This document shows positions 55,867-64,000 of a stretch of DNA of 64,000 nucleotides, piece by piece. Under the pieces are notes generated by a model. That model did not search any database. It saw only the letters and a program-made list of their open reading frames with translations, and was not told the origin of the DNA. Origin of the DNA: Ruminococcus sp. (GTDB taxonomy: Bacteria; Bacillota; Clostridia; Oscillospirales; Ruminococcaceae); the NCBI GenBank assembly GCA_031262835.1, contig JAISGY010000013.1, positions 1 to 64,000 on the forward strand. Reading direction: 5' to 3'. Every line of letters starts with the position of its first letter. Position 1 is the first letter of the stretch. A program made the translations under genes and the position numbers.

Positions 55867-57793
55867 TATCCTTATTATCCTGTTCTTCCTTCTCGTCAAC
55901 CGAGTAGTTAACCCGGCTTAAATCGTCGTCGAATGTTACGGAATCGGGGTCGAAGTCGGTTAGCGTTCCCGCCATTAATTGCTCAAATTCGGGACCGTCT
56001 ATCTTTTCGTTAGCCATGAGGTATTTAACTAAGAGGTCCATTTCGGAGCGGTATTCGGTAAGGATGGTTTTTGCCGCATCGAATGCGCGGTCGATTACGC
56101 CGCGGATTTCGGAGTCAATCTCTGCCGCTGTTTCGTCCGAATAGTTCTTGGTATGCCCGTAGTCGCGCCCGATGAAAATTTCCTCATCATCGCCGCCGTA
56201 GACAACGTTCCCGAGGTTTTCGGAGAAGCCGTAACGGGTTACCATGTAGGTTGCGTATTTTGTAGCCTGTTTCAAGTCGCTTGAAGCACCGGTTGTTATA
56301 TCATCGAAGACGATTGATTCGGCGGCGCGCCCCCCGAGCATACTTACAATCTCTTCAAACATATTCGTTTTCGTTGCGAAACTGTCGTCGGTCATGCGGT
56401 GGTAGGTGAAACCGCCTGCCTGACCGCGCGGGATTATTGTTACGTGGTGAACCTTCTCGAGTGTTTTAAGGTTGAAGCGGGCGATTGCGTGACCGGCTTC
56501 GTGGAAGGCGGTAATCTTCATATCGCGCTTGTTGACAACCTTCGATTTCTTTTCGGGACCCATTGAAACCTTGAAAGTCGCCTCAACAATATCAGCTTCG
56601 GTTATTGCCTTCCTGTCGGCACGTGCGGCAAGGAGGGCAGCCTCATTCAAGAGGTTTTCAAGGTCCGCGCCGGTGAAGCCGGGGGTAGTCTTCGCGATAA
56701 CCTTTAAGTCAACGTCGGGACCGAGTTTCTTATTCTTCGCGTGAACGGCAAGGATTGCCTCTCTCCCCTTAATGTCGGGGTAGTTAACGATAATCGAGCG
56801 GTCGAAACGCCCGGGACGAAGGAGCGCAGGGTCTAAGATGTCCTTGCGGTTCGTAGCTGCAATAACAATTACGCCTTCGTTGCCTTCAAAGCCGTCCATC
56901 TCAACAAGGAGCTGGTTGAGGGTCTGTTCGCGCTCGTCATGTCCGCCGCCCAAACCCGCGCCGCGGTGTCTGCCGACAGCATCAATCTCGTCAATAAATA
57001 TAATAGCGGGAGCATTTTTCTTAGCCGTTTCAAAGAGGTCTCTTACACGCGACGCACCCACGCCGACGTACATTTCAACGAAGTCAGAGCCGGAAATAGA
57101 GAAGAACGGAACACCCGCTTCCCCGGCAACAGCCTTCGCAAGGAGGGTTTTACCCGTACCCGGAGGACCCATAAGGAGCACGCCTTTCGGGATTCTCGCG
57201 CCGATTTCGCGGTATTTTTTCGGGTTTTTAAGGAAGTCAACAACCTCAACAAGCTCTGCCTTCTCCTCATCAGCTCCGGCAACGTCCGCGAAGGTGTACT
57301 TTTTATTGACGGTATTTTTAACGTTAGCCTTCCCGAAACTCATAATCCGTCCGCCGCCGCCGGTCTGGCGGAGGGTAAATACGAACAGCCCTATCATAAG
57401 CCCGATAATGATAAGGGAAGGGATAATCGTTATAATCCAAGAGGTGTCTTGAATCTTGATATAGTCGAGTTTAAGCGGGGCATCGGGGTGCGCGGCATCG
57501 TACCGTCTGCGGTAGTTGTCCTCGTTGTATTGCGTTTCTTCAAGGAAGATGGTGAGGTTCGGGATTTCGTACTTTATGGAGTCGGTCTGCCCCCTAACCT
57601 TCATCTCCATTATAGAGGTACCGAGGTCAACCGTCATTTCGGTAACTTCGAGCCGGTCGAAATAACCCATTATCTCGGAATAGCTTTGTTGTTTCGGGGC
57701 GGCGGCGGACTCATGCAGTAATGTAAACGCCAGCGCAATTAAGGCAACAATGACGAGTGCATAAAGTATCGCGCCCCTGTTTTTCTTGTTCAT
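55862..57793 (-). CDS. ftsH: ATP-dependent zinc metalloprotease FtsH
   Basis: [55 protein letters not shown] motif [20 protein letters not shown]. Confidence 0.98.
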   Translation of the reverse strand: MNKKNRGAILYALVIVALIALAFTLLHESAAAPKQQSYSEIMGYFDRLEVTEMTVDLGTSIMEMKVRGQTDSIKYEIPNLTIFLEETQYNEDNYRRRYDAAHPDAPLKLDYIKIQDTSWIITIIPSLIIIGLMIGLFVFTLRQTGGGGRIMSFGKANVKNTVNKKYTFADVAGADEEKAELVEVVDFLKNPKKYREIGARIPKGVLLMGPPGTGKTLLAKAVAGEAGVPFFSISGSDFVEMYVGVGASRVRDLFETAKKNAPAIIFIDEIDAVGRHRGAGLGGGHDEREQTLNQLLVEMDGFEGNEGVIVIAATNRKDILDPALLRPGRFDRSIIVNYPDIKGREAILAVHAKNKKLGPDVDLKVIAKTTPGFTGADLENLLNEAALLAARADRKAITEADIVEATFKVSMGPEKKSKVVNKRDMKITAFHEAGHAIARFNLKTLEKVHHVTIIPRGQAGGFTYHRMTDDSFATKTNMFEEIVSMLGGRAAESIVFDDITTGASSDLKQATKYATYMVTRYGFSENLGNVVYGGDDEEIFIGRDYGHTKNYSDETAAEIDSEIRGVIDRAFDAAKTILTEYRSEMDLLVKYLMANEKIDGPEFEQLMAGTLTDFDPDSVTFDDDLSRVNYSVDEKEEQDNKDK

Positions 57794-57821
57794 CGGGATT
57801 CTCCTGTAGTATAACTTTTAA

Positions 57822-58343
57822 TTAGCGGACTGCGCCGATAAAGGGGAGATTCCTCCCGAATTCGTCCATATCAAGCCCGTATCCGACGACAAATTCGTCC
57901 CCGACCTCGAATAAACATTCATCGGGGGTGTATTCGATTTCTCGCCCGGAGGGCTTGTTAACAAGCGCAATGACGTAAAGCGACCGGGGGGATTTTTTCG
58001 CAATAAGCTTTGTCACAGCCGCCAGTGTATGCCCTGTATCAACAATATCTTCGACAATTACTACGTTATAATCCGAAAAGTTAATCGACTCGTCGATGTT
58101 TATTTCAAGCTCGCCGCGAATTTTTCCGCTTCGATAACTGCTCGTTTTTATAAACTCAATCCTTGCGGGAATTGTTATCGCTCTCGAAAGGTCTGCTAAA
58201 AATATAAAAGAGCCTTTTAGCATACCGATTAAGAGTAGCGGTTTTCCGTCGTATTTTTCCGAAATCCGCTTCCCGCACTGCGAAACTTTCTCCCTTATGT
58301 CTGCTTCGGAGATAAGCACTTCGATTTTTGTATCAGTTATCAT
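57822..58343 (-). CDS. hpt: Hypoxanthine phosphoribosyltransferase
   Basis: VVIVEDIVDTGHTLAAV PRPP-binding motif; LIGMLKGSFIFLADL. Confidence 0.95.
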   Translation of the reverse strand: MITDTKIEVLISEADIREKVSQCGKRISEKYDGKPLLLIGMLKGSFIFLADLSRAITIPARIEFIKTSSYRSGKIRGELEINIDESINFSDYNVVIVEDIVDTGHTLAAVTKLIAKKSPRSLYVIALVNKPSGREIEYTPDECLFEVGDEFVVGYGLDMDEFGRNLPFIGAVR

Positions 58344-58351
58344 AAAACTTC

Positions 58352-59767
58352 CTAATCCGCCTTAATTTGGACGGCAACAAAATTACCGGTATCGTCGCTA
58401 ACCGCAGCACGCGCCGCCGCGCCGAAATTTTCAACCCATATTATCCCCAAATCGTCGCAAAGCACAAGATTGTTTTCACGTTTTTCGGGCGGCAGATTTT
58501 CATTATAGAGCGTTTTAAGCTTACTATGGAAAGTATTACCGCTTTTTATGAATTTATCGCCGTTTTTCCGATGGCGTAAAATTATTTCGCCTTCTATTTT
58601 ATCACAATCAAGCAGATTGTTTGTTAATAATTTATGAAATTTATCGGTTTTTATAGAATTTTTATGGAGTTTTCTCGTTAATTTAATTTGTTTATCACCG
58701 TAGGTAATATTTTCGTCATATTTTATGATAATTTCGGGGTTTGAAGAAAGGCTTTCCTTCTTTTCTTTAACAGTTAAATTTTCCCCGTTATAGCAGACAT
58801 AGAGGTTTTTGGAAAATTCAACCTTCGCTTTTTTATTCTTCTCAATCCCCGCTTCAAGCAGGGAAATTTTTGTGAAATCCGGCTCGATATTATTCTTCCG
58901 CAAAAACAGAAGCAGGGCTTCGCGCCGTATTACAGCAGGCGCGGCGGCAATATCGGCATTGCCGGCGGTTTCTTTAATGTAATTATCAACCGAACTGATT
59001 ATCCCCGCTGTCTTTGAAATAGAGTCGATTACCGACGGGTTTATATTTTTTAAGAGCGGTATAATATTATTACGAATATAATTTCGGGTATATGCATCGT
59101 CGGAATTCGAGGAGTCGCTGACAAAATCTTGGCTATTTTCCGCGAGATATTCGAGGATTTCCGAGCGTTTAACCGACAAAAACGGGCGGAAGATATTGCC
59201 GCGAACGGGCGGAATTCCGCAAAGCCCGGTTATGCCGCTTCCGCGAATAAGGTTATAAAGCACGGTTTCGGCGTTGTCGTCGGCGTTGTGGGCGGTGAAG
59301 ACGGGATAAACGCCGCCGGTTATGTTTTCGATCGCCTTGTAGCGCAGTATCCGCGCCGATTCTTCGATAGATTTGCCGATTTCATCAGCATATGCACGAA
59401 CATTCACCGAGATAACTTTAAGCTTAATCCCGAGCCGTTCGCAAAGGCTCTTGCAAAAAATCTCGTCCCGCAAAGATTCCTCGCCGCGAAGATTATGGTT
59501 AACATGAATGGCGGTAACGTCAGGGCAAAAAGACCGCATAAACAGAAGCAAGGCTGTACTGTCCGCGCCGCCCGAAAGCGCAACAAAAGCGCAGTCAAGA
59601 GCATCAATGCCGCAGCGTTCGCGAAGATATTCAGTTACCTTACCACAAAACCCCAACAAATTCGCCCCAATCCGTATTCTGTCCGCTGTCCTCTCGCCTC
59701 TGTCCTCTGTCTTCTCGCCTCTGTCATCTGTCCTCTCGCCTCTGTCCTCTGTAATGTTATCTGTCAA
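58352..59767 (-). CDS. tilS: tRNA(Ile)-lysidine synthase; ORF-track N-terminus is repeat-encoded
   Basis: PP-loop ALSGGADSTALLLF, HVNHNLRGEESLRDE, HNADDNAETVL, RNYIRNNIIPLL; possible TTG start near 59653. Confidence 0.93.
   Translation of the reverse strand: MTDNITEDRGERTDDRGEKTEDRGERTADRIRIGANLLGFCGKVTEYLRERCGIDALDCAFVALSGGADSTALLLFMRSFCPDVTAIHVNHNLRGEESLRDEIFCKSLCERLGIKLKVISVNVRAYADEIGKSIEESARILRYKAIENITGGVYPVFTAHNADDNAETVLYNLIRGSGITGLCGIPPVRGNIFRPFLSVKRSEILEYLAENSQDFVSDSSNSDDAYTRNYIRNNIIPLLKNINPSVIDSISKTAGIISSVDNYIKETAGNADIAAAPAVIRREALLLFLRKNNIEPDFTKISLLEAGIEKNKKAKVEFSKNLYVCYNGENLTVKEKKESLSSNPEIIIKYDENITYGDKQIKLTRKLHKNSIKTDKFHKLLTNNLLDCDKIEGEIILRHRKNGDKFIKSGNTFHSKLKTLYNENLPPEKRENNLVLCDDLGIIWVENFGAAARAAVSDDTGNFVAVQIKAD
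59675..59751. repeat. Degenerate 7-bp tandem repeat, locus 2 (dnaB-tilS junction)
   Basis: Eleven heptads: tattctg tccgctg tcctctc gcctctg tcctctg tcttctc gcctctg tcatctg tcctctc gcctctg tcctctg. Confidence 0.85.
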
Positions 59768-61088
59768 CGCCCAAGAACAATGTATAATGTCCGTTCCAGA
59801 AGAGGTTAACCATTCCTGTTTCGCCGTGGCGGTTTTTCGCGACGAGTATTTCGGTCATATTCGGGTTTTCGGTCTGTTTGTTATAGTACCCTTCGCGGTA
59901 GATAAACATAACGATGTCGGCATCCTGCTCGATTGAACCGGACTCGCGCAGGTCGGAGAGAATAGGGCGTTTATCCTGACGGGATTCAACACCTCTTGAA
60001 AGCTGTGAAAGTGTTATTACGGGGACATTAAGTTCTTTTGCCATAACCTTAAGCTGACGGGTAATTTCAGAAATTTCGACTACTCTGTTTTCATTCTTTT
60101 TGCCGGAACTCATAAGCTGTAAATAGTCGATTAAAACGAGTCCCACATTCGGGAGACGGCGAAGTTTCGCCTTCATCTGCGGAACGGTTATTCCGGCGTT
60201 GTCGTCAAAATACATATTAAGGGAGGCGAGGGTGTTAACGCCGTCCGCAAGATTTACGACGTCCGTTCCGTCAAGATCGCCGGTCATGAGCTTTTGTGAT
60301 TCAACATGACTTTCGGAAGAAAGCATACGAAGCGCAAGCTGTTCGTTCGACATTTCGAGGGAGAAGTAAACGACTTCCTTGTCGGTGTTGTGCCTTGCGT
60401 AATTAACCGCGACATTAAGCGCGAGTGCGGATTTACCCATGCCCGGACGTGCCGCAAGGATTAACAGGTCGGAGCGGTTAAGCCCGGTTATAACCCTGTC
60501 GAGGTCGCCATACCCTGTCGAGCCGGCGCGATATTTTTCACGCTCTGTCCCGACCTTTTGGCTGATTGTATTATATGCATCAACGAGAATGTCGCTTATC
60601 TTCGTAAGCCCTGTGGCGTTTCTGCCGCCTCTTATGTCATAGATGAGCTTTTCGGCTGTGTCTATAACGTCGTCGGCGGAGTCTATGCCGGAATATGCGG
60701 CTTCGCTTATCGTTTTTGCCGCCGCGATAAGCTGTCTGAAATAGTATTTGTCTAAGACGATTTTGCAGTAACTTTCGATAGAAGTCCCGGGGGTAATCAT
60801 CTCGCGTATGCGGAGAAGATATTCACGCCCGGCGGTGTCGTTCTCGAAAACCTTATTCGCAACCGCCTCGTTAAGAACGGTAACAACGTCGGTGTCGCTC
60901 CCGACGGTGAATTGCCGTATGCAGATTTCAAAAAGCTCCTTGTGGCGGGAAACATAAAAACATTCCGCTTTAAGGAGGGTTAAAGCGAGGTTTATGTTAT
61001 CCCTGTCGGCAAGGATACTGCCGATGACTGCCTGTTCGGCTTCGACACTGTGCGGAAGCTCCGCGAAGGTTAAATCTTGTGGTTCCAT
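59757..61088 (-). CDS. dnaB: Replicative DNA helicase
   Basis: LPHSVEAEQAVIGSIL, AARPGMGKSALALNVA, VLIDYLQLMS, RESGSIEQDADIVMFIYR. Confidence 0.97.
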   Translation of the reverse strand: MEPQDLTFAELPHSVEAEQAVIGSILADRDNINLALTLLKAECFYVSRHKELFEICIRQFTVGSDTDVVTVLNEAVANKVFENDTAGREYLLRIREMITPGTSIESYCKIVLDKYYFRQLIAAAKTISEAAYSGIDSADDVIDTAEKLIYDIRGGRNATGLTKISDILVDAYNTISQKVGTEREKYRAGSTGYGDLDRVITGLNRSDLLILAARPGMGKSALALNVAVNYARHNTDKEVVYFSLEMSNEQLALRMLSSESHVESQKLMTGDLDGTDVVNLADGVNTLASLNMYFDDNAGITVPQMKAKLRRLPNVGLVLIDYLQLMSSGKKNENRVVEISEITRQLKVMAKELNVPVITLSQLSRGVESRQDKRPILSDLRESGSIEQDADIVMFIYREGYYNKQTENPNMTEILVAKNRHGETGMVNLFWNGHYTLFLGVDR

Positions 61089-61106
61089 ATAATCCCTTTT
61101 TGCAAC

Positions 61107-61559
61107 TTACCCTTCCGCATCAACAACGGCAACGGTAATCTTCGCGGTTATGCCTTGGAAGAATTTTATCTCTGCGGGATATTCGCCGAAAGTCTTAATG
61201 TCGGCGGTTAAGCTTATCTTTTTCTTGTCGGGTTTATAGCCGTATTCAGCTTCGACAGCATCTGCAATATGCCCCGGCGTAACCGCGCCGAAAAGCTTTC
61301 CGCCCGCGCCAGCCTTGCTCTTTATGATAATCGTTTTGCCGGCAATTTTAGCGGCAATCTCGCGTGCTTCGTCCTTTTGAGTTTCAAGCTTGTGTTCGTC
61401 CGAAGCCTTCTTGTTCTCAAGTTCGGTAATTGCCTTAGCCGTTGCCTCGGAGGCAAGCTTTTTCGGGAGTAGGAAGTTTCTTGCGTATCCGTCCGAAACC
61501 TCCTTCATCTCGCCCTTTTTCGCAGTTCCTTTAACGTCCTGTAAGAATATTACTTTCAT
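61107..61559 (-). CDS. rplI: 50S ribosomal protein L9
   Basis: [36 protein letters not shown]; start trimmed. Confidence 0.97.
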   Translation of the reverse strand: MKVIFLQDVKGTAKKGEMKEVSDGYARNFLLPKKLASEATAKAITELENKKASDEHKLETQKDEAREIAAKIAGKTIIIKSKAGAGGKLFGAVTPGHIADAVEAEYGYKPDKKKISLTADIKTFGEYPAEIKFFQGITAKITVAVVDAEG

Positions 61560-61575
61560 GATTTTTCCCTTTCGT

Positions 61576-63567
61576 TTATGTGCTGTTTTCAATATATTCA
61601 TCAATCGCGGCGGTGAGTTTGGTTTTTGCCTCAGACGGCGTAACCCCGGTTAACTGGGTAGCCGCCATGGTGTGGTGACCGCCGCCGCCGAGTTTTTCCA
61701 TGATAATCTGAACGTTTATCGCCCCGAATGAACGTGCCGAAATACTGCAACCCGCATTCGTCTTAAACACCACGAAGCTTGCGTCTGCGCCGTTAATCCC
61801 GAGCATCTCATCTGCTGCCTGTGAAGATGCAATACGCGAATCCTTCCCCGGGTTATTATCAACCGATATTGCGCAGCGTTTATAAATTTCCGCCGAAGCG
61901 ACAAGCTTTGAGCGTTTTTTTATCGACTCGAAATCGTCCGCGAAAAGTTTTTTAACAGCAACGGTATCTGCACCGAGCTTTTTTAGGAACGCCGCCGCTT
62001 CAAAAGTTCTTGCGCCGGTTTTCATGATAAAATTTTTCGTATCAAGCATTATACCGGCAAGGAGTGCGTCCGCATAGTAACTTGAAATCTTTTTGATGTC
62101 GTTAATATAGGCGATAATTTCGGTAACAATTTCGGAAGCGGAGGAAGCGTAGGTTTCAATATGAAAAAGAAGCGCGTTGTCTACATAATGGGTTGTCTGA
62201 CGGTGGTGGTCGATAACGATAACTTTTTTCGCAAGCGCGTAACTCTCGGGGCTTTCTAAGATGTCTTTGTTGTTTGTGTCAACGATTATAAGGAGGGAAG
62301 CGTCGGTCACAAGAGCCTCCGCTTCATCGGGCGGAATAAAGAGGCTTTCCGCCTCGGGGATATTCTCGATAAGGCGGTTTACAATCGGCATCGCAAGGCT
62401 TTGTGAAAGGTCGGCGCAGATCTTTATTTCGGTTTCGGGATAGGCTATGCGCAAAGCCCCTGCAAGCCCCGCCGCCGCGCCGATACAGTCCATGTCGGAA
62501 TATTTATGCCCCATGATAATTATCGAGTCTGACGTTCCGGCGATGGATATGAGGGAATTCGCAATCATTCTCGTGCGGACCTTGTTGTTCTTCTCTGTCC
62601 CGCCCGAAAGCCCGCCGAAGAATTCGTAGTCGGTGCCGGATTTTATGACGACCTGATCACCGCCGCGACCCTGCGCCATGTCGAGAGCTTGCCTTGCATC
62701 TGCCTCAGAATCGGCAATCGAAATCCCGTTTTTTCCGACACCGACAGAGATGCTTGCGTAATATTTTTCGCCCGAAAAGAGGTTTCGGATGTTGTCGAGC
62801 AGCCCGAATTTATCGGACTTCATGTCGGACAAGTCATGTTCGGAGACGACGATAATATATCTGTCAGCGGAAGTTTTCCGCATTACGCCGCCGTATTTTT
62901 CAAAATATTCTTCGAGGACTTGATCAATTTTTATGAGGAGATTTTGTTTTTCGGACTCCCTCTCATGCCCCAAAAGCTCGTCTGAGTTGTCGATTGCGAT
63001 AAGCATAATGTTTGTGCGGAGGAGGTCGTTTTCCGCCTTAAGCTCGAGTTCTTCGCTCATGTCTTCAAAATAAAGCATGGTTAGTTTTGATGTAACTTCG
63101 TTGTTGCTGTCGGTTTTTTCGGAGGTTACGGCGCGAATCCGAAGGTTCGAGGAATTATATTCGATAACCGTGTTAAGCGCGTTTCGCGAGCGTTCAAGGT
63201 CAATGTCGAAAAAGCGCGAGACCGGGAAGCCAAAGGCATCGTCGGATAAAACTTTTTCAGAAAAGGCAATGTTATACCATATAATTATTCCGTCCGCATC
63301 TGCAACAAGCGCCGGCGCGGGGAAGCGATAGAGCGAGTCCCGTTCAATAAGCCCCCATTTCACGTCCGAATCGGCAACGAAGCGGTGGAAATCCTGCCTG
63401 ATAAGGATATAGACCGCCATGAAGACAATACAGGCGACCGAAGTAATTATAATGAGGATCCAGAAGAATCTCTCGTCGGTTTTTCTGACCGCGAAGGCAG
63501 AGACCATCGCCGCCGCCACAAGAAGAAGTGCCGACAGCCCGAATACAACCCGCTTTTTACCTTTTAT
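61576..63567 (-). CDS. gdpP: GdpP-type DHH-DHHA1 cyclic-di-AMP phosphodiesterase (GGDEF-like and PAS-like regions)
   Basis: [47 protein letters not shown]; proposed start at 63565-63567 (ATA), see findings. Confidence 0.9.
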   Translation of the reverse strand: MKGKKRVVFGLSALLLVAAAMVSAFAVRKTDERFFWILIIITSVACIVFMAVYILIRQDFHRFVADSDVKWGLIERDSLYRFPAPALVADADGIIIWYNIAFSEKVLSDDAFGFPVSRFFDIDLERSRNALNTVIEYNSSNLRIRAVTSEKTDSNNEVTSKLTMLYFEDMSEELELKAENDLLRTNIMLIAIDNSDELLGHERESEKQNLLIKIDQVLEEYFEKYGGVMRKTSADRYIIVVSEHDLSDMKSDKFGLLDNIRNLFSGEKYYASISVGVGKNGISIADSEADARQALDMAQGRGGDQVVIKSGTDYEFFGGLSGGTEKNNKVRTRMIANSLISIAGTSDSIIIMGHKYSDMDCIGAAAGLAGALRIAYPETEIKICADLSQSLAMPIVNRLIENIPEAESLFIPPDEAEALVTDASLLIIVDTNNKDILESPESYALAKKVIVIDHHRQTTHYVDNALLFHIETYASSASEIVTEIIAYINDIKKISSYYADALLAGIMLDTKNFIMKTGARTFEAAAFLKKLGADTVAVKKLFADDFESIKKRSKLVASAEIYKRCAISVDNNPGKDSRIASSQAADEMLGINGADASFVVFKTNAGCSISARSFGAINVQIIMEKLGGGGHHTMAATQLTGVTPSEAKTKLTAAIDEYIENST

Positions 63568-63582
63568 CGTTAATCACCTCGT

Positions 63583-63617
63583 CAGAAGACAGAAGCCGGA
63601 GGACAGAAGACAGACTT
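63583..63617. repeat. Degenerate 7-bp tandem repeat, locus 3 (rnj-gdpP junction, inverted relative to loci 1-2)
   Basis: cagaaga cagaagc cggagga cagaaga cagactt. Confidence 0.75.
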
Positions 63618-64000
63618 CTATATTTCCATAATTATCGGGAGAATCATCGGGCGGCGTTTTGTACGCATGAAGATGTAATCGCCCAAGTCATCCTTCATCT
63701 GCATCTTAAATGTGTTCCAGTCATAAACTCCGCCGCGAAGGCATTTGTCGAGGGAATCGGTTAAAATTTTCCTTGCCGCACTCATCAGCTCTTCCGACTC
63801 TCTTACATAGACAAAGCCGCGCGATACTATGTCAGGTCCGGCAATAACCGTCATTGTGTCGGTTTCAATTGTAACAACCGCAATAATAAGTCCGTCTTGC
63901 GAGAGATGCCGCCTGTCGCGAAGGACAATCGACCCGACGTCGCCGACTCCGAGCCCGTCAACGAACACACGCCCGCTCTGAACTTCGCCCGTTATGCCCC
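63618..64000 (-). CDS. rnj: Ribonuclease J, C-terminal part (5' end beyond window)
   Basis: GRVFVDGLGVGDVGSIVLRDRRHLSQDGLIIAVVTI, RGFVYVRESEELM, RTKRRPMILPIIMEI; reading frame open to window edge. Confidence 0.92.
   Translation of the reverse strand, partial: GITGEVQSGRVFVDGLGVGDVGSIVLRDRRHLSQDGLIIAVVTIETDTMTVIAGPDIVSRGFVYVRESEELMSAARKILTDSLDKCLRGGVYDWNTFKMQMKDDLGDYIFMRTKRRPMILPIIMEI

Noticed and set aside
56939-57721. 260-aa plus-strand ORF antisense to ftsH
   Set aside because: Shadow ORF inside a highly conserved gene
1-64000. CRISPR arrays, prophage, transposases, integrases, rRNA genes
   Set aside because: No regular 25-40 bp repeat/spacer pattern, structural phage genes, recombinase motifs or rRNA sequence seen; the 7-bp arrays are too short and lack spacers to be CRISPR

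Overview
The window is 64 kb of chromosome from a low-to-mid GC Firmicute, probably a Clostridia/Oscillospiraceae-like member. This assignment is inferred from protein family content, Shine-Dalgarno/sigma-A signals and gene order, not from a database search. Most of it is housekeeping: glgA, a fused secDF, glycyl- and lysyl-tRNA synthetases, pulA, nadA, cimA, nrdR, ung, greA, hom, ftsH-hpt-tilS, dnaB-rplI-gdpP and the 3' part of an RNase J gene, plus a tRNA-Ser(CGA). I saw no CRISPR array, prophage, transposase or rRNA. The most unusual segment is about 45.8-52.6 kb. It holds a NYN/PIN-like putative RNase divergent from a 54-aa zinc-ribbon ORF that is coupled to a large secreted protein, followed by a tandem paralogue of that protein with its own near-duplicate promoter. 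I recognise no domain in the secreted pair. Other items worth a second look: a degenerate 7-bp tandem repeat family at three gene boundaries, a likely ATA start codon for gdpP, a group-D-like [FeFe]-hydrogenase/coiled-coil sensor protein, a TadA-GNAT fusion, an operator-like inverted repeat over a solute-binding-protein promoter, shared NGYIPP-rich tails on two membrane proteins, and a dispersed G/C-rich palindrome.
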